A stretch of DNA of 64,000 nt from Rhodoferax sp. (GCA_029866205.1 JARWZT010000014.1:62001-126000); one strand, 5' to 3'; numbered from the stretch's first letter, positions 9,701-17,826 are shown. Numbers and translations: made by a program. The notes: generated by a model from the letters alone, not told the origin.

Positions 9701-9768
9701 CCACCATTGAGTTTCAAATCCAGATCATGGGCGTGACCAAGGTGGCTCTGTCAGACTTCGTGCTTTGA
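3787..9768 (+). CDS. giant modular RTX adhesin: C-type lectin, Ig-like, beta-propeller and calcium-binding repeats
   Basis: A 1993-residue predicted surface or secreted protein. In order: a C-type lectin-like domain (about 10-168) with WLGAS, EPDN at 119 and WND at 152, the motifs that bind calcium and sugar in this fold; six Ig-like modules starting at 171, 285, 399, 526, 639 and 766, each opening with D-[ST]-x-A/P-P; seven exact 57-residue SBBP-type repeats (888-1285); three more Ig-like modules (1286, 1400, 1513); and glycine/aspartate RTX nonapeptides in three blocks (about 1626-1673, 1750-1797, 1852-1890). It ends in a serralysin-like tail finishing LSDFVL. There is no N-terminal signal peptide, consistent with type I secretion through a C-terminal signal. 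No type I secretion genes are in the window. The first half is more AT-rich than its neighbours. The role, carbohydrate binding and adhesion or biofilm, is inferred from domains. Confidence 0.88.
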   Translation: MSAEVLAGASLTWVGASGHTYGLYKYAQSWNDANTFAQSVGGYLAKVDDYSENLEIYTSVSSAMTTSDWNYYAMDGGGSTYVWLGASDSQVEGVWKWTYDNSTLSTTRTEWGKGLMGSEPDNYSNQDYLALGLENWPYLQPTGQGHGDAGQWNDINGTNLLYFVVEKNPTDSVAPVLEAVTPAYGAQGVSVTANFVLTFNEVVTAGSGYFVVKSGGVTLATISVADTSQVFFSGATVTINPTANLAANTSYSVEVASGVVKDAAGNNWAGNSSSPYVFSTGSSTDTIAPTISSFSPADEAVSVAVGANIVVTFNEVVQRGIGSIVLKTSAGVVVATYDAASSSNLSISGNTLTINPTADLALGTGYKVEFAAGTVKDLAGNSYVGTTSYNFTTGGGSADTTPPTEINRTTYTNAFKVNFSEPIKVVGNGISIYEYDNVNYKTIGSNLLKEVAVNGSTLVAITTQTLSSSKNYQLYIPSGALFDLAGNDFCFDVDKNITYLSYGLHGTPSSTALDLTGIGTGASTTDTVAPTVTAFSPADEASGVAVGANIVVTFNEAVQRGSGSIALKTSSGVTVATYDAATSSNLSISGSTLTINPTADLALGTGYKVEFAAGTVKDLAGNSYVGTTTYNFTTGNSADTTPPSYTQYTAYTNAFKLSFSEAIKLVGSGISIYEYDNVNYQSIGPNLLKEVVVNGSTLIAIPTQTLSSSKSYQLTIPSGAIFDLSGNDFCFDVEKNVTYYSRGFSSSPYSGALDLTGIGTGTTTPDTFAPYLTSAFPGDGSVGVAVGANFVGTFSEPVKAGTGNILIKSGTTTVATIAVTDTSQVTFNGSTVTVNPTTDLAYNTRYTVEYSTGVIKDMAGNSWAFDTSYPYNFTTEAYSGAGGPSPSWIRLLGGAGSEYGNALTTGIDGSIYVAGSSPTALGGQPNSGGSDAVISKYDSSGTKLWTRLVGGADEDFGAALETGLDGSIYIGGVTANSLDGQTNSGAMDAFVSKYSPTGIKLWTRLVGGTGYDGAGALTLGLDGSIYVAGDADNVVDGQQFNGVVDAFISKYDASGNKAWTRLVGGTAFERGTALATGSDGSIYLAGYTQGTFDSQTNKGGTDAYVSKFDANGNQLWTRLIGGAGSDYGKALAIGLDGSIYLAGDTDGSMGGQSNSGSYDAFVTKLDSSGNTLWTRFVGGTGNDGGAAITLGVDGAIYLGGSTNGSIDGQTNSGSWDPFVAKFDSSGTKAWTAMGGSVSGDGCYALTTGLDGAIYAAGETDGDLGGQVNAGSSDIFLAKFVSSSTADTTAPVLSGISPVDGATGVAVSANCVMAFSEAVKAGSGNFVIKSGSTTVATIAVTDSSQVTFSGLTVTINPVSNLAYNTSYTVELATGVIKDMAGNNWVVDPSNPYNFTTGAVSDTIAPTVTAYSPADEAGAVAISANILVTFSEAVQRGTGSIVLKTAAGAVIATYDAATSSNLSISGNILTLNPSADLAYSTGYKVEFASGAIKDIAGNSYIGVSDYNFTTGAAPDTTAPTVTTFSPADDAKAVAIGANIVLTFSEAVQRGSGNIIIKTAAGAVIATYDAATSSNLSISGNTLTLNPTLDLDYNTGYKVEFASGAVKDMAGNSYVGTTTYNFSTSGSVFNGTSGNDNLIGINMPDSIYGFAGNDTLNGGAGNDTLNGGAGSDTFVVGSGTDTISDLGNGADILNVSAGATANATITGAWNASAATTNSGVANISTNGMAVNLAAVTSGSAGFGITNTGTATALTGSALADTLIGGTGQDTLTGGAGNDSLDGGTGADTLLGGSGNDTYVVNDKSDAVFETITAGGTKDAGGSDTVLSSVSYTLGNYVENLTLTGLKAIDGTGNTLANTLMGNSGANTLNGGTGSDILYGGLGADVLYGGADKVMDSFNFAAIAESTQASRDKVYDFTSGIDKIDLSGIDANSKVAGDQAFVNTGTIGTTAKSYSIWSEKVGSNLVIYADTDGKAATIEFQIQIMGVTKVALSDFVL
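4639..6081 (+). repeat. tandem duplication of a two-domain (Ig + atypical Ig) unit in the adhesin
   Basis: Two consecutive units, 4639-5361 (723 bp) and 5362-6081 (720 bp), each encode a standard Ig-like module (SFSPADEA / AFSPADEA, then VTFNE) followed by an atypical longer module sharing ISIYEYDNVNY, TQTLSSSK and NDFCFDV. The paired order and near-equal length indicate duplication of the whole two-domain unit. Confidence 0.8.
6448..7641 (+). repeat. seven in-frame 171-bp repeats encoding a predicted seven-bladed beta-propeller
   Basis: A Trp codon opening W-[IT]-[RA] recurs at 6448, 6619, 6790, 6961, 7132, 7303 and 7474, always 171 bp (57 codons) apart. Each repeat carries GGA/GGT, ALxxGxDGSIYxAG and DAFVSKxDSSGxKxW-like blocks, the SBBP signature. 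Exactly seven copies fits one closed propeller. Confidence 0.88.
8665..9455 (+). repeat. RTX nonapeptide calcium-binding repeat blocks
   Basis: Three clusters of GGxGxDxLx-type nonapeptides (about 8665-8805, 9035-9175 and 9340-9455) are separated by non-repeat spacers. These form calcium-stabilised parallel beta-rolls in known RTX proteins. Confidence 0.85.
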
Positions 9769-9821
9769 TGGTTGGGGTGTTCTTGCGGCTCTAGGCGCTG
9801 GTCCCATTAAGATCGCCGCCT

Positions 9822-10553
9822 ATGCACACCACCGCCCTCGTATTGTTCTCCGGAGGCCAGGACTCCACTACCTGCCTGGCGTATGCGCTGTCCAAATACC
9901 AGCGGGTCGAAACCGTGGCCTTTGACTATGGACAGCGCCACCACATTGAGCTGGGTGCCCGATTGAATGTGTTGCGCGAAATGCGCGAGCGGTTTCCGGT
10001 GTGGGCTGCCAAACTGGGCGATGACCATTTGCTTGACCTCGCCGTTTTGGGGGAGGTGAGCGAGACATCACTCACCCGCGACACTGCAATTGCCATGGAG
10101 GCCAGTGGCCTGCCCAACAGCTTTGTGCCGGGACGCAACCTTTTGTTTCTGACGCTGGCTGCCGCGCTGGCCTACCGTCGGGGCCTGCAAGTCATTGTTA
10201 CGGGTGTCTGTGAGACCGATTTTTCGGGCTACCCGGATTGTCGAGACGACACCATGAAGGCCATGCAACTTGCCCTGTCGCTGGGCATGGACCGGCGCTT
10301 TTTGATTGAAACCCCGCTCATGTGGATCGACAAGGCCGCCACCTGGCGTCTTTCGCACGCATTGGGCGAGCAGGCCGACGCCAAGGGGGGTGGCAGTGCC
10401 TTGGTCGATCTGATCGTGGAGCACACCCACACCTGCTACCTGGGTGAACGCAGCCAGCGCCACGTTTGGGGCTATGGCTGTGGCACTTGCCCGGCTTGCG
10501 AACTGCGCGCCAAAGGCTTTGCTGCATTTAGCGCGGCACGTACAGCCCCTTAA
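9822..10553 (+). CDS. queC: 7-cyano-7-deazaguanine synthase QueC
   Basis: A 243-residue enzyme that converts 7-carboxy-7-deazaguanine to preQ0, using ATP and ammonia, in queuosine biosynthesis. The ATP-pyrophosphatase loop SGGQDS is at residues 10-15. Zinc-binding cysteines are C205 and the cluster C220, C223, C226 (CGTCPAC). The block [10 protein letters not shown] is also characteristic. Length matches the family. No other queuosine gene is adjacent. Its 3' end overlaps the stop of the converging ABC transporter gene by 4 bp. Confidence 0.95.
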   Translation: MHTTALVLFSGGQDSTTCLAYALSKYQRVETVAFDYGQRHHIELGARLNVLREMRERFPVWAAKLGDDHLLDLAVLGEVSETSLTRDTAIAMEASGLPNSFVPGRNLLFLTLAAALAYRRGLQVIVTGVCETDFSGYPDCRDDTMKAMQLALSLGMDRRFLIETPLMWIDKAATWRLSHALGEQADAKGGGSALVDLIVEHTHTCYLGERSQRHVWGYGCGTCPACELRAKGFAAFSAARTAP

Positions 10554-12349
10554 AGCGCTTTCTCGACCACCGCAAAGCGCGCGCCAGCAGGGTCAGGCTG
10601 AGGCTCCAGCAGCCAAGTTTTGGTATGAAACCGCGCCACATCGGGGCGGTGGGCGATCGACACCAAGCCGCCTCCGCGCTGCGCCAGCAGGTCGACCAGG
10701 CGCTGGTACAGCGTCGTTTCGGTGTCCGGGTCCAGCGCGCTGGTCGCCTCGTCAGCAAACACCCATTGCGGTTGTTTCAAATAGACCCGCGCCAGTGCCA
10801 GGCGCTGCTGTTCGCCGCCCGATAGTTTTTGGCCCCACAGGTCAGAGTGGTCCAACTGCAGGGCTAAATCCGGCAGGAGCGCCCATTGCAGCGCCTCCTG
10901 TAATTGGCTGTCGCTGTAGCGCGCGGGCAGTTCTGGATAGGCCAGCGCATCGCGCAGCGGCCCGTTCGGAAAATACGGACGCTGCGGGATAAACATGGTG
11001 TCCAAGGGGCGCGCTACCGTGCCGCTCGCAAACGGCCAAATCCCTGCCAAGGCCCTGAACAGCGTCGATTTGCCTGCCCCAGACGGACCCCGCAACAGCA
11101 CACGCTCGCCCGCTTCAGCATGCAAGGCGGTGTGTGCCAGCAGGGCGACGCCGCTGGGCAATGCGACGCGCAGGTCTTGGGTGCGCAAATCGCTGTTTGG
11201 TGTGAGGGCCGTGGCTGGGGGAGCGGCTTCCAGTCGTTGCAGGGACGCCTCAAAATGCGTCAAACGGTCGGTCGTGGCACGCCAGCTTGCCAGGTTGGGG
11301 TAACTGTCAACAAACCAGCTCAAAGCGCCTTGCACTTGGCCAAAGGCGCTCGAAATCTGCATCAGCTCGCCGAGTTGAATGGCGCCACTGAAAAACCGCG
11401 GCGCTGCCACCACGAAGGGAAACACCACCGCCGCCTGTCCAAAAAAACTGGTGAACCAGACCAGATTTTTCTGCGCCCGAATCAGCCGCAGGTAGTTGGC
11501 CATCACCTCGCCAAAGCGAGACTCCATCTGGCTGCGCTCTACTGTCTCGCCGCGGTCCAAGGCAATCGATTCACTGTATTCGCGCACCCGAATCATGTGG
11601 TGGCGGAAATCAGCCTCAACCCGCTGCTGCGCAAAATTCAGCCCAATCTGGGGTCGTCCAATCAGGTGGGTGAGCCAGCTTCCAGCCGCGCAGTACAGCA
11701 GCGCCATCCACACCATAAATCCCGGAATGTTGTATTCCTGCGCACCCACATGAAAGGCAAAGCCACCCGACAGACCCCACAAAATCCCCACAAAACTGGC
11801 CAGCGTCACCACGGAGTTAAGCAAGCCCATGCTCAGCCCCAAAGTGAGCGCGGTGAATTGATTGATGTCCTCGGCAATCCGTTGGTCCGGGTTGTCGGGC
11901 GTGGCGTCCAGCGCTGGGTCGGCGGCTCCAAAGCGGGCCAATTCCAGGCGGTAAAAGGCCTGACCCGAAAGCCACCGTTGCAAGGTGTGCCGCGTCATCC
12001 AGCTGCGCCAGCGCATTTCCAGCAGTTGGGTGAGGTAAAACTTGTAAACCGCGATCACGATGAACGCAAACGCCAGGTAGCTGAAGCGTCCGAGCTGTGT
12101 CCAGAAAACAGCCTGATTTTTTTCTTGCAAGGCGTCGTAAAACAGCTTGTTCCAATCGTTGAAAAGCACCGCCATGTAGACCAGGGCCAAATTGAGCGCC
12201 ACGATGGCCGCCAGCATGGCGCGCGCGCGCCATTTTTCTTCTGAGAAAAAGTAAGGCCATGAAAGCGCCCAAACGCGCCGCACCTGCCGCAGGGCGCGGC
12301 TCCACGGGCTGGCCGCCAGAAGTGGGGAAGTGGGTAAGGGAGATTGCAT
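10550..12349 (-). CDS. SbmA/YddA-type ABC transporter, fused membrane and ATPase domains
   Basis: A 599-residue half-transporter. The N-terminal ~360 residues form the ABC_membrane_2 type domain ([12 protein letters not shown], several membrane segments, [13 protein letters not shown]). The C-terminal ATPase has Walker [10 protein letters not shown], signature [13 protein letters not shown], Walker [11 protein letters not shown] and switch SIAHRP. The ATG at 12349 is chosen because it overlaps the stop codon of DUF1501 by one base (TGATG), a classic sign of translational coupling; an upstream in-frame extension lies entirely within that gene. YddA-like proteins export or take up poorly defined substrates, and the substrate here is unknown. 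Last gene of a five-gene minus-strand run beginning with ilvA. Confidence 0.92.
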   Translation of the reverse strand: MQSPLPTSPLLAASPWSRALRQVRRVWALSWPYFFSEEKWRARAMLAAIVALNLALVYMAVLFNDWNKLFYDALQEKNQAVFWTQLGRFSYLAFAFIVIAVYKFYLTQLLEMRWRSWMTRHTLQRWLSGQAFYRLELARFGAADPALDATPDNPDQRIAEDINQFTALTLGLSMGLLNSVVTLASFVGILWGLSGGFAFHVGAQEYNIPGFMVWMALLYCAAGSWLTHLIGRPQIGLNFAQQRVEADFRHHMIRVREYSESIALDRGETVERSQMESRFGEVMANYLRLIRAQKNLVWFTSFFGQAAVVFPFVVAAPRFFSGAIQLGELMQISSAFGQVQGALSWFVDSYPNLASWRATTDRLTHFEASLQRLEAAPPATALTPNSDLRTQDLRVALPSGVALLAHTALHAEAGERVLLRGPSGAGKSTLFRALAGIWPFASGTVARPLDTMFIPQRPYFPNGPLRDALAYPELPARYSDSQLQEALQWALLPDLALQLDHSDLWGQKLSGGEQQRLALARVYLKQPQWVFADEATSALDPDTETTLYQRLVDLLAQRGGGLVSIAHRPDVARFHTKTWLLEPQPDPAGARFAVVEKAL

Positions 12350-13650
12350 CAAATTCTCATCAATGGGTCGAGTTTGCTGTCCCACACCAGACCGGGGAAC
12401 AAAGCATCGAGGTCCGCTGCGCTGAGCCCCTGGGTGCGCTGCATTACCTGGGCGAACACTGCCCGAAAATCGTGGTGTACCGGCAAATCGCGCCCCTCGT
12501 GCAAGTTGCCCTGTGCCAGTCCGGTCCACTGCCCGTGCCAGCGCCCACCCTGCACTTTGCTGCCCATGAGCCAGAGCGCGTTGCCGTGGCCGTGGTCCGT
12601 ACCCCGCGTTCCGTTCTCGGCGCTGGTCCGGCCAAACTCGCTGCAGACAACGACCACATCGTTCGCTTGAGAAAAATCTTTGCGAAGCTGCACCAGTGTG
12701 GTGGCTAAGCTGGCCAGGTTATTTGACAGCATCCCTGAGGCCGCACCTTGGTTGGCATGCGTGTCCCAGCCACCGGCCGACAAAAAACCCAAGCGCAGGT
12801 TGCGGTCCCGGCGCATCAGCGTCCCCAGGTACTGGGCGTCGAGCAGCAGGCCCTTGGCGCTCGGTGCGCCGTTGTTGGCGGCCATCATTTCCTGCCGGTC
12901 GCCGGCCATGCTTCCCATCTCGTTCTCACTCAGGATTTGGGCCGTCTGGGCTCGGCTTTCGGCACCCGCGCGAAAGGCTTGTGACAATTCGTCGTTCCCT
13001 TGGTACAGGTGGAGCATCGCATCGCGTGTGCGCTCATTACCGAGCGCGCCTTTTTGCGTGGCGGCTTGGCCGCGTGGCACACGCTGCACTGGGGCAGGCC
13101 CGGCCAAGATGAAGGGATTGGATTCACCCACCGCCAAGGCGTTGGGCTTCCTTGGTGCCGTGCTTTGGATGCCTGTCTGCGCTATCAGGCTGGCCCACTG
13201 GTTCATCCAGCCTTGGGTGCCATTGCTTTTTCGGGGGCTGCCGAGTTCCCAGTGGTGCTGGGCATCAAAGTGGGAGCGTGTTGGATCGGGCGAACCTGCC
13301 GCTGGCAGCACCGCTAGCAGTCCCTGTTGCCACAGCGGAAAAAGTGGCGCAAGCGCGGGGTGCAGTGCAAATGTTCCGTCAAGGGCAATGGCGGATTGCG
13401 CGCTGCCATCGGGCGCTGCGATGGCGATGTTGGGCCGCAGTTGGTAGTAGCGTGGGTCGGTGTAGGGCACCAACGCGGACAAACCATCGTAAGCGCCGCG
13501 CAGAAAGACCACCACCAAACGCCCCTCTTGCGCCCCGGCTTTCCCCGTTTGTGCCCAGCTTGCCGGCGCGGCCCACGCGCTACCGGCAAGCATCAGCTGC
13601 GACAACACACTGCGGCGTGAGCGCGGAGGGTCTTGTGTGCCAAAGGTCAT
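12349..13650 (-). CDS. DUF1501 Tat-exported protein
   Basis: A 433-residue DUF1501 protein. Residues 10-17 give a twin-arginine motif (RSRRSVLS) followed by a hydrophobic stretch ending AAPASWAQ, so export folded by the Tat system is expected. The family belongs to the alkaline-phosphatase/sulfatase fold group; characteristic blocks are VVVFLRGAYDGLS near the start and VVVCSEFGRTSAENGTRGTDHGHG near residue 340, the latter holding the likely metal-binding Asp/His residues. An AGGAGG ribosome site overlaps the stop of the upstream DUF1800 gene. DUF1501 and DUF1800 are a recurring gene pair; the biochemical role is undetermined. Confidence 0.92.
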   Translation of the reverse strand: MTFGTQDPPRSRRSVLSQLMLAGSAWAAPASWAQTGKAGAQEGRLVVVFLRGAYDGLSALVPYTDPRYYQLRPNIAIAAPDGSAQSAIALDGTFALHPALAPLFPLWQQGLLAVLPAAGSPDPTRSHFDAQHHWELGSPRKSNGTQGWMNQWASLIAQTGIQSTAPRKPNALAVGESNPFILAGPAPVQRVPRGQAATQKGALGNERTRDAMLHLYQGNDELSQAFRAGAESRAQTAQILSENEMGSMAGDRQEMMAANNGAPSAKGLLLDAQYLGTLMRRDRNLRLGFLSAGGWDTHANQGAASGMLSNNLASLATTLVQLRKDFSQANDVVVVCSEFGRTSAENGTRGTDHGHGNALWLMGSKVQGGRWHGQWTGLAQGNLHEGRDLPVHHDFRAVFAQVMQRTQGLSAADLDALFPGLVWDSKLDPLMRI

Positions 13651-13662
13651 GTCTGTGGCCTC

Positions 13663-15228
13663 CTATTTGTACATAAAGTCTGGGCTGGCCAGCAGCAAAC
13701 CAGCACGCATACCCGCGGGAGCCTTGGCCAGTGTGGCTTGGGTTTCGGCGCTGATAAACGGCTGCAAAAAATCCAGGGGCGGCGAGCCTTGTGCCAGTCT
13801 GATCGCGAAGTCGGCGCGCCTTGTCAGTGCTTCGGGTACCAACCAGGTCGCGGCGTCTGTTTTGTAGCCATCCGGCGTTTGCCAGTTTTGAACCGGTTGG
13901 CCCGCAGCGGTCAAAAAGCCGGTTGCCAAGCCCAAGGTGCGACGCTCGTCGTGGAGCGGGATCGCAGCCAATGCGGAACAGGCGTAGTCGAGTGGGGTCT
14001 TGAACAGCTGGTGCTCCGGACTCCAGAATTCAGGAGACTCCACCAGCGCGCGCATTAGCAAGCGCAGATCACCCTGGGTGTTTAAGAAGATCTGGCTTAA
14101 ACCTTGAACCAAACTTGGCGGTGGTTGATCGGCCACAAAAAACTCGGCAAGGCGCTGACACACCCTTTTGGCGGTGCTGGGGTGGCGTGCCAAACGACGC
14201 AGGGCGTCTATGCCCTCAGATTCTCCGCTGCCCAAAAGGGGGCCACCATAGGCCTGGCCGAGCAGTGTTTTGGGGCCTGTGTCATGGCCGCGTGAAGAAA
14301 ACCGAAAGCCTGACGGCTCCTGCTGCCCCAAGGTCCAGCCCGTCAAAATCCGCGCCAACGCGCGAACATCACCTTGCGTATAGCCGCCATCGACGCCTAA
14401 GGTGTGCAGTTCCATCAATTCGCGGGCATAGTTTTCATTCAGGCCCCGCGTGCTGCCTTGCAGCCCGGCGGTTCCGGTCGCAACGCTTTGGGCTTGGTCG
14501 AGATAAATCAGCATAGCGGGGTGGCGGGCGCTGGCCAGCAGCAAGTCTTCAAATTTCCCCATTGCGTGTGGGCGTATCACGTTCAGCTGGTAGTGGCCGA
14601 CGTACGCTCCCACCGCATTCTTGCCTGCGTTGACGTTCAGGTGGTTAAACCAAAACTCGCTCATGCGCGCCAGCAAGGGGTTTTCGATATCCGCCCGGCT
14701 ACAGGCACTCAGTTGCCAGGCCACCGCCTTTTGCCGCTGCTCTCGCGTGAAGTAACGGGCCTCGGCAGGCGTCGAAAAGTCAAAGGGTCGAGGAGCTTTG
14801 TCCTGCAATTCGTTGGTCTCGCGGTCTTTGCCGCTTGCGCGCTTACTCGCTCGAATTTCGCGCTCCGCCTTCACACCGTCAAACTGCGTGGGCATGGGTG
14901 CGTTGATTGCCTGCAAATCGGAAGGAATTTGGGGTCTTTTCCTGCTGGCGGCCCACGCGGCATCCACCTGCGCCAAAGCCCAGGCTCGAGGCTCCACGCC
15001 CTGCATCGACTGCATAAGATCCGGGGTCGGGCCGTAGCCCAGGCGCGACAGTACGCGCCATTGGGCTTCGAGCACTGGGGTGGCAAGTCGGTGCGTACTG
15101 CCCAACGTGGCTTGCGCCCCGGCCAAGCAGGGCCACGCTGAGGCTGCCGCTAAAGCGGCAGCACTGCGGACCAAAAAGAGCCGCCGGTTGGGAGTGCGCA
15201 GCATTCGGTTGGTCAATGGCAAGGTCAT
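13663..15228 (-). CDS. DUF1800 Tat-exported protein
   Basis: A 521-residue DUF1800 protein. It has a twin-arginine signal (NRRLFLVR at 14-21) then an alanine-rich hydrophobic core ending CLAGAQA. Family blocks include FWFNHLNVNAGK, the diagnostic NENYARELMELHTLGVDG and ILTGWTL. It is 12 bp upstream of DUF1501 and 30 bp downstream of the 5'-nucleotidase. A second ATG eight codons in is a possible alternative start. Function unknown; the pair is probably periplasmic and acts as a unit. Confidence 0.92.
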   Translation of the reverse strand: MTLPLTNRMLRTPNRRLFLVRSAAALAAASAWPCLAGAQATLGSTHRLATPVLEAQWRVLSRLGYGPTPDLMQSMQGVEPRAWALAQVDAAWAASRKRPQIPSDLQAINAPMPTQFDGVKAEREIRASKRASGKDRETNELQDKAPRPFDFSTPAEARYFTREQRQKAVAWQLSACSRADIENPLLARMSEFWFNHLNVNAGKNAVGAYVGHYQLNVIRPHAMGKFEDLLLASARHPAMLIYLDQAQSVATGTAGLQGSTRGLNENYARELMELHTLGVDGGYTQGDVRALARILTGWTLGQQEPSGFRFSSRGHDTGPKTLLGQAYGGPLLGSGESEGIDALRRLARHPSTAKRVCQRLAEFFVADQPPPSLVQGLSQIFLNTQGDLRLLMRALVESPEFWSPEHQLFKTPLDYACSALAAIPLHDERRTLGLATGFLTAAGQPVQNWQTPDGYKTDAATWLVPEALTRRADFAIRLAQGSPPLDFLQPFISAETQATLAKAPAGMRAGLLLASPDFMYK

Positions 15229-15258
15229 GAACGCTGACTCCTGGGTTGAAAGAGGGCG

Positions 15259-16152
15259 CTAATTGCGCACGCCGCTGGCCACATGGCCCGAGGGCACATG
15301 GCGCGCCGCCGACTCAATATGGCCGGTCTGGTCGTCAAAAAAGAAGTCGGGCTCAAACTCACGCAAAAACGCGCCCTTGTCCAGCCCGCCCAAAAACATG
15401 GCCTCGTCGACCTCGATGTTCCAGTCCATCAGGGTGCGAATGGCCCGCTCGTGGGCCGGAGCGCTGCGCGCGGTGACCAGTGCCGTGCGAATGCGCATCT
15501 GGGGCTGCGCGGCCTGCTGCAGGGCGTGCAGCGCCACCAGCAGTGGTTTGAACGGGCCGTCGGGCAGGGGCAGGGCGGCTTTATCGTGTTCGTGTTGCTG
15601 GAAGGCGTTCAGGCCCTGGTCCTGGAACACGCGCTCGGCCTCGTCACTGAACAGCACGGCGTCACCGTCAAAAGCAATGCGCACTTCGTGCGGGTGCGCG
15701 CTGCTGGCATGGGCCGACTGGGGGTACACCTGCGCCGCGGGAACGCCCGCGTCCAGCGCGCTGCGCACATCGCTCAGGTGCGTGCTCAAAAACAGATTGG
15801 CTTTGAGTGGCTTGAGGTAACGCCAGGGCGACTCGCCCCGCGTGAACGTACAACGGATGATCGGCAAGGCATAGTGCGCGGCCGAGCGCATCACCCGCAG
15901 TCCGCTCACCGGGTCATTGCGCGACAAGATCACCACTTCCACCCGCTGCGTGACCTCGGTGTTGAAGGCCAGCAACTTTTTGACCAGCGAAAACGCCACC
16001 CCGGGCTTGGCCGGTGCGTCCAGGCGCTCCAGCTGCAAGCGCATATAGGCGCGGTCATCGCCTTGCTCAAAAAGCTGGTTTTCTTCTTCAAAGTCAAACA
16101 GGGCGCGGCTGGAGATTGCCACCACCAGTTTGCCGTCCAGCGTTACAGCCAT
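15259..16152 (-). CDS. cytosolic 5'-nucleotidase family protein
   Basis: A 297-residue protein matching the 5-nucleotidase family related to eukaryotic cytosolic 5'-nucleotidase 1. Blocks seen are VVAISSRALFDFEEEN at the N-terminus, EVVILSRNDPVSGLRV, IAFDGDAVLFSDEAE (the HAD-like aspartate motif DGDAVLFSD) and MFLGGLDKGAFL with DFFFDDQ near the C-terminus. It probably dephosphorylates nucleoside monophosphates. The ATG lies 6 bp after the ilvA stop, so the two genes are likely co-transcribed. No signal peptide, so cytoplasmic, unlike the two exported proteins downstream. Confidence 0.88.
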   Translation of the reverse strand: MAVTLDGKLVVAISSRALFDFEEENQLFEQGDDRAYMRLQLERLDAPAKPGVAFSLVKKLLAFNTEVTQRVEVVILSRNDPVSGLRVMRSAAHYALPIIRCTFTRGESPWRYLKPLKANLFLSTHLSDVRSALDAGVPAAQVYPQSAHASSAHPHEVRIAFDGDAVLFSDEAERVFQDQGLNAFQQHEHDKAALPLPDGPFKPLLVALHALQQAAQPQMRIRTALVTARSAPAHERAIRTLMDWNIEVDEAMFLGGLDKGAFLREFEPDFFFDDQTGHIESAARHVPSGHVASGVRN

Positions 16153-16158
16153 GGCGGG

Positions 16159-17826
16159 TTAGCGCTTGGCGCTCTGGGGGGTGGGCGCCGCAGCCGCCGG
16201 GGTTTGCAAAAACAGGCGGTAGACCGGGTTGTCGGTTTCCTCCACATAGGGGTAGCCCAACGCCAGCAAAAACTGGGCAAAGGCCTTGTTGTCGGCCTTG
16301 GGCACCTGCAGGCCCACCAAAATGCGGCCGTAGTCCGCACCTTGGTTGCGGTAATGAAACAGGCTGATATTCCAGCCCGGGCGCATCAGGCTCAGGAACT
16401 TCATCAACGCGCCCGGCCGCTCGGGGAACACAAATCGCAAAATCCGCTCGTCCTGCGCCAGCCCGGAGTGGCCGCCCACCATATGGCGGATGTGTTCTTT
16501 GGCCAACTCGTCGTGCGTCAGGTCCAGCGTGGTGAAGCCGTGCTTGCCAAAATTTTTGGCGATCTTGGCCGACTCGCCCCGGCCCTGTGTGGTCAGGCCG
16601 ACAAACACATGCGCCTGTGCCGAATCGCTCATGCGGTAGTTGAACTCAGTCACATTGCGCGGCCCGCCGGGCAGCTCGCCAATCAGGGCGCAAAAGCGCT
16701 TGAAGCTGCCGCGTTCCTCGGGAATCGTCACCGCAAAAAGCGCCTCGCGCTCCTCGCCCACTTCAGCGCGCTCGGCGACAAAGCGCAGGCGGTCAAAGTT
16801 CATGTTGGCACCGCACAAAATCGCGGCATAAGTCTGGCCACGGGTTTTGTGCGTGGCGGCGTACTGCTTGATGGCCGCCACCGCCAGCGCACCGGCTGGC
16901 TCCACAATGGAGCGGGTGTCCACAAAAATATCCTTGATGGCCGCGCACACCGCATCGGTGTCCACGGTCATGAATTCGTCCACCAGACCACTGGCCACCC
17001 GAAAGGTTTCTTCGCCCACCAGCTTGACTGCGGTGCCGTCGGAGAACAGGCCTACATCGGCCAGGGTGACGCGCTTTTTTGCGGTCACCGATTGCATCAT
17101 GGCGTCCGAGTCGTTCATCTGCACGCCAATCACCTTGACATCCGGGCGCACCGCCTTGATGTAGTTGGCCACTCCGCTCACCAGACCTCCGCCGCCAATG
17201 GCGACAAACACCGCGTCCAGCGGGCCAGGGTGCTGGCGCAAGATCTCCATCGCCACCGTGCCTTGGCCGGCAATCACATCGGGGTCGTCAAACGGATGCA
17301 CAAAGGTCAGCCCTTGTTTTTTCTCCAAGGTCAGGGCGTGGTTGTAGGCGTCGGTATAGCTGTCGCCAAACAGCACCACCTCGCCGCCAAAGCCGCGCAC
17401 CGCATCAATCTTGACTTGCGGCGTGGTGGTGGGCATCACGATCAGCGCCCGCGCACCCAGACGCCGCGCGCTCAGTGCCACGCCCTGTGCATGGTTGCCT
17501 GCGGACGCGCAAATCACGCCTTTTTTAAGCTGCGCCGCGCTCAGGTGCGCCATCTTGTTGTACGCACCGCGCAACTTGAAACTGCGCACCGGTTGCTGGT
17601 CCTCGCGCTTGAGCAGTACGGTGTTGTGGATGCGCTGGCTCAGGTTCTGGGCCTGCTCCAACGCGGACTCCTGGGCCACGTCATACACCTTGGCATTCAA
17701 GATTTTGATCAGGTAGTCGGCGGGGGACAGGGCGATGGGTTTTGGCGTCAAGGCGTTCAAGGCGCGCTTCTGGGGTACTGCTTTGGGGTTCGTGCTGCGG
17801 AATGGTTTGGGTTTTGCGGTAGTCAT
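16159..17826 (-). CDS. ilvA: threonine ammonia-lyase, biosynthetic (threonine deaminase)
   Basis: A 555-residue PLP enzyme making 2-oxobutanoate from threonine, the first step of isoleucine synthesis. The PLP lysine is in SFKLRGAYNK (about residues 82-91), followed by ASAGNHAQGVALSA and the phosphate-gripping GGGGLVSGVANYI. The C-terminal ~180 residues contain two ACT-like regulatory domains (VTIPEERGSFKRFCALIG and RFVFPERPGALMKFL), so feedback inhibition by isoleucine is expected. Length fits the long biosynthetic form rather than the short catabolic one. There is a lysine/proline-rich N-terminal extension of about 35 residues. First gene of the minus-strand run. Confidence 0.96.
   Translation of the reverse strand: MTTAKPKPFRSTNPKAVPQKRALNALTPKPIALSPADYLIKILNAKVYDVAQESALEQAQNLSQRIHNTVLLKREDQQPVRSFKLRGAYNKMAHLSAAQLKKGVICASAGNHAQGVALSARRLGARALIVMPTTTPQVKIDAVRGFGGEVVLFGDSYTDAYNHALTLEKKQGLTFVHPFDDPDVIAGQGTVAMEILRQHPGPLDAVFVAIGGGGLVSGVANYIKAVRPDVKVIGVQMNDSDAMMQSVTAKKRVTLADVGLFSDGTAVKLVGEETFRVASGLVDEFMTVDTDAVCAAIKDIFVDTRSIVEPAGALAVAAIKQYAATHKTRGQTYAAILCGANMNFDRLRFVAERAEVGEEREALFAVTIPEERGSFKRFCALIGELPGGPRNVTEFNYRMSDSAQAHVFVGLTTQGRGESAKIAKNFGKHGFTTLDLTHDELAKEHIRHMVGGHSGLAQDERILRFVFPERPGALMKFLSLMRPGWNISLFHYRNQGADYGRILVGLQVPKADNKAFAQFLLALGYPYVEETDNPVYRLFLQTPAAAAPTPQSAKR

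Noticed and set aside
10904..12244. 446-codon plus-strand open frame opposite the ABC transporter
   Set aside because: Composition is typical of an antisense shadow and the ABC motifs on the other strand are complete.
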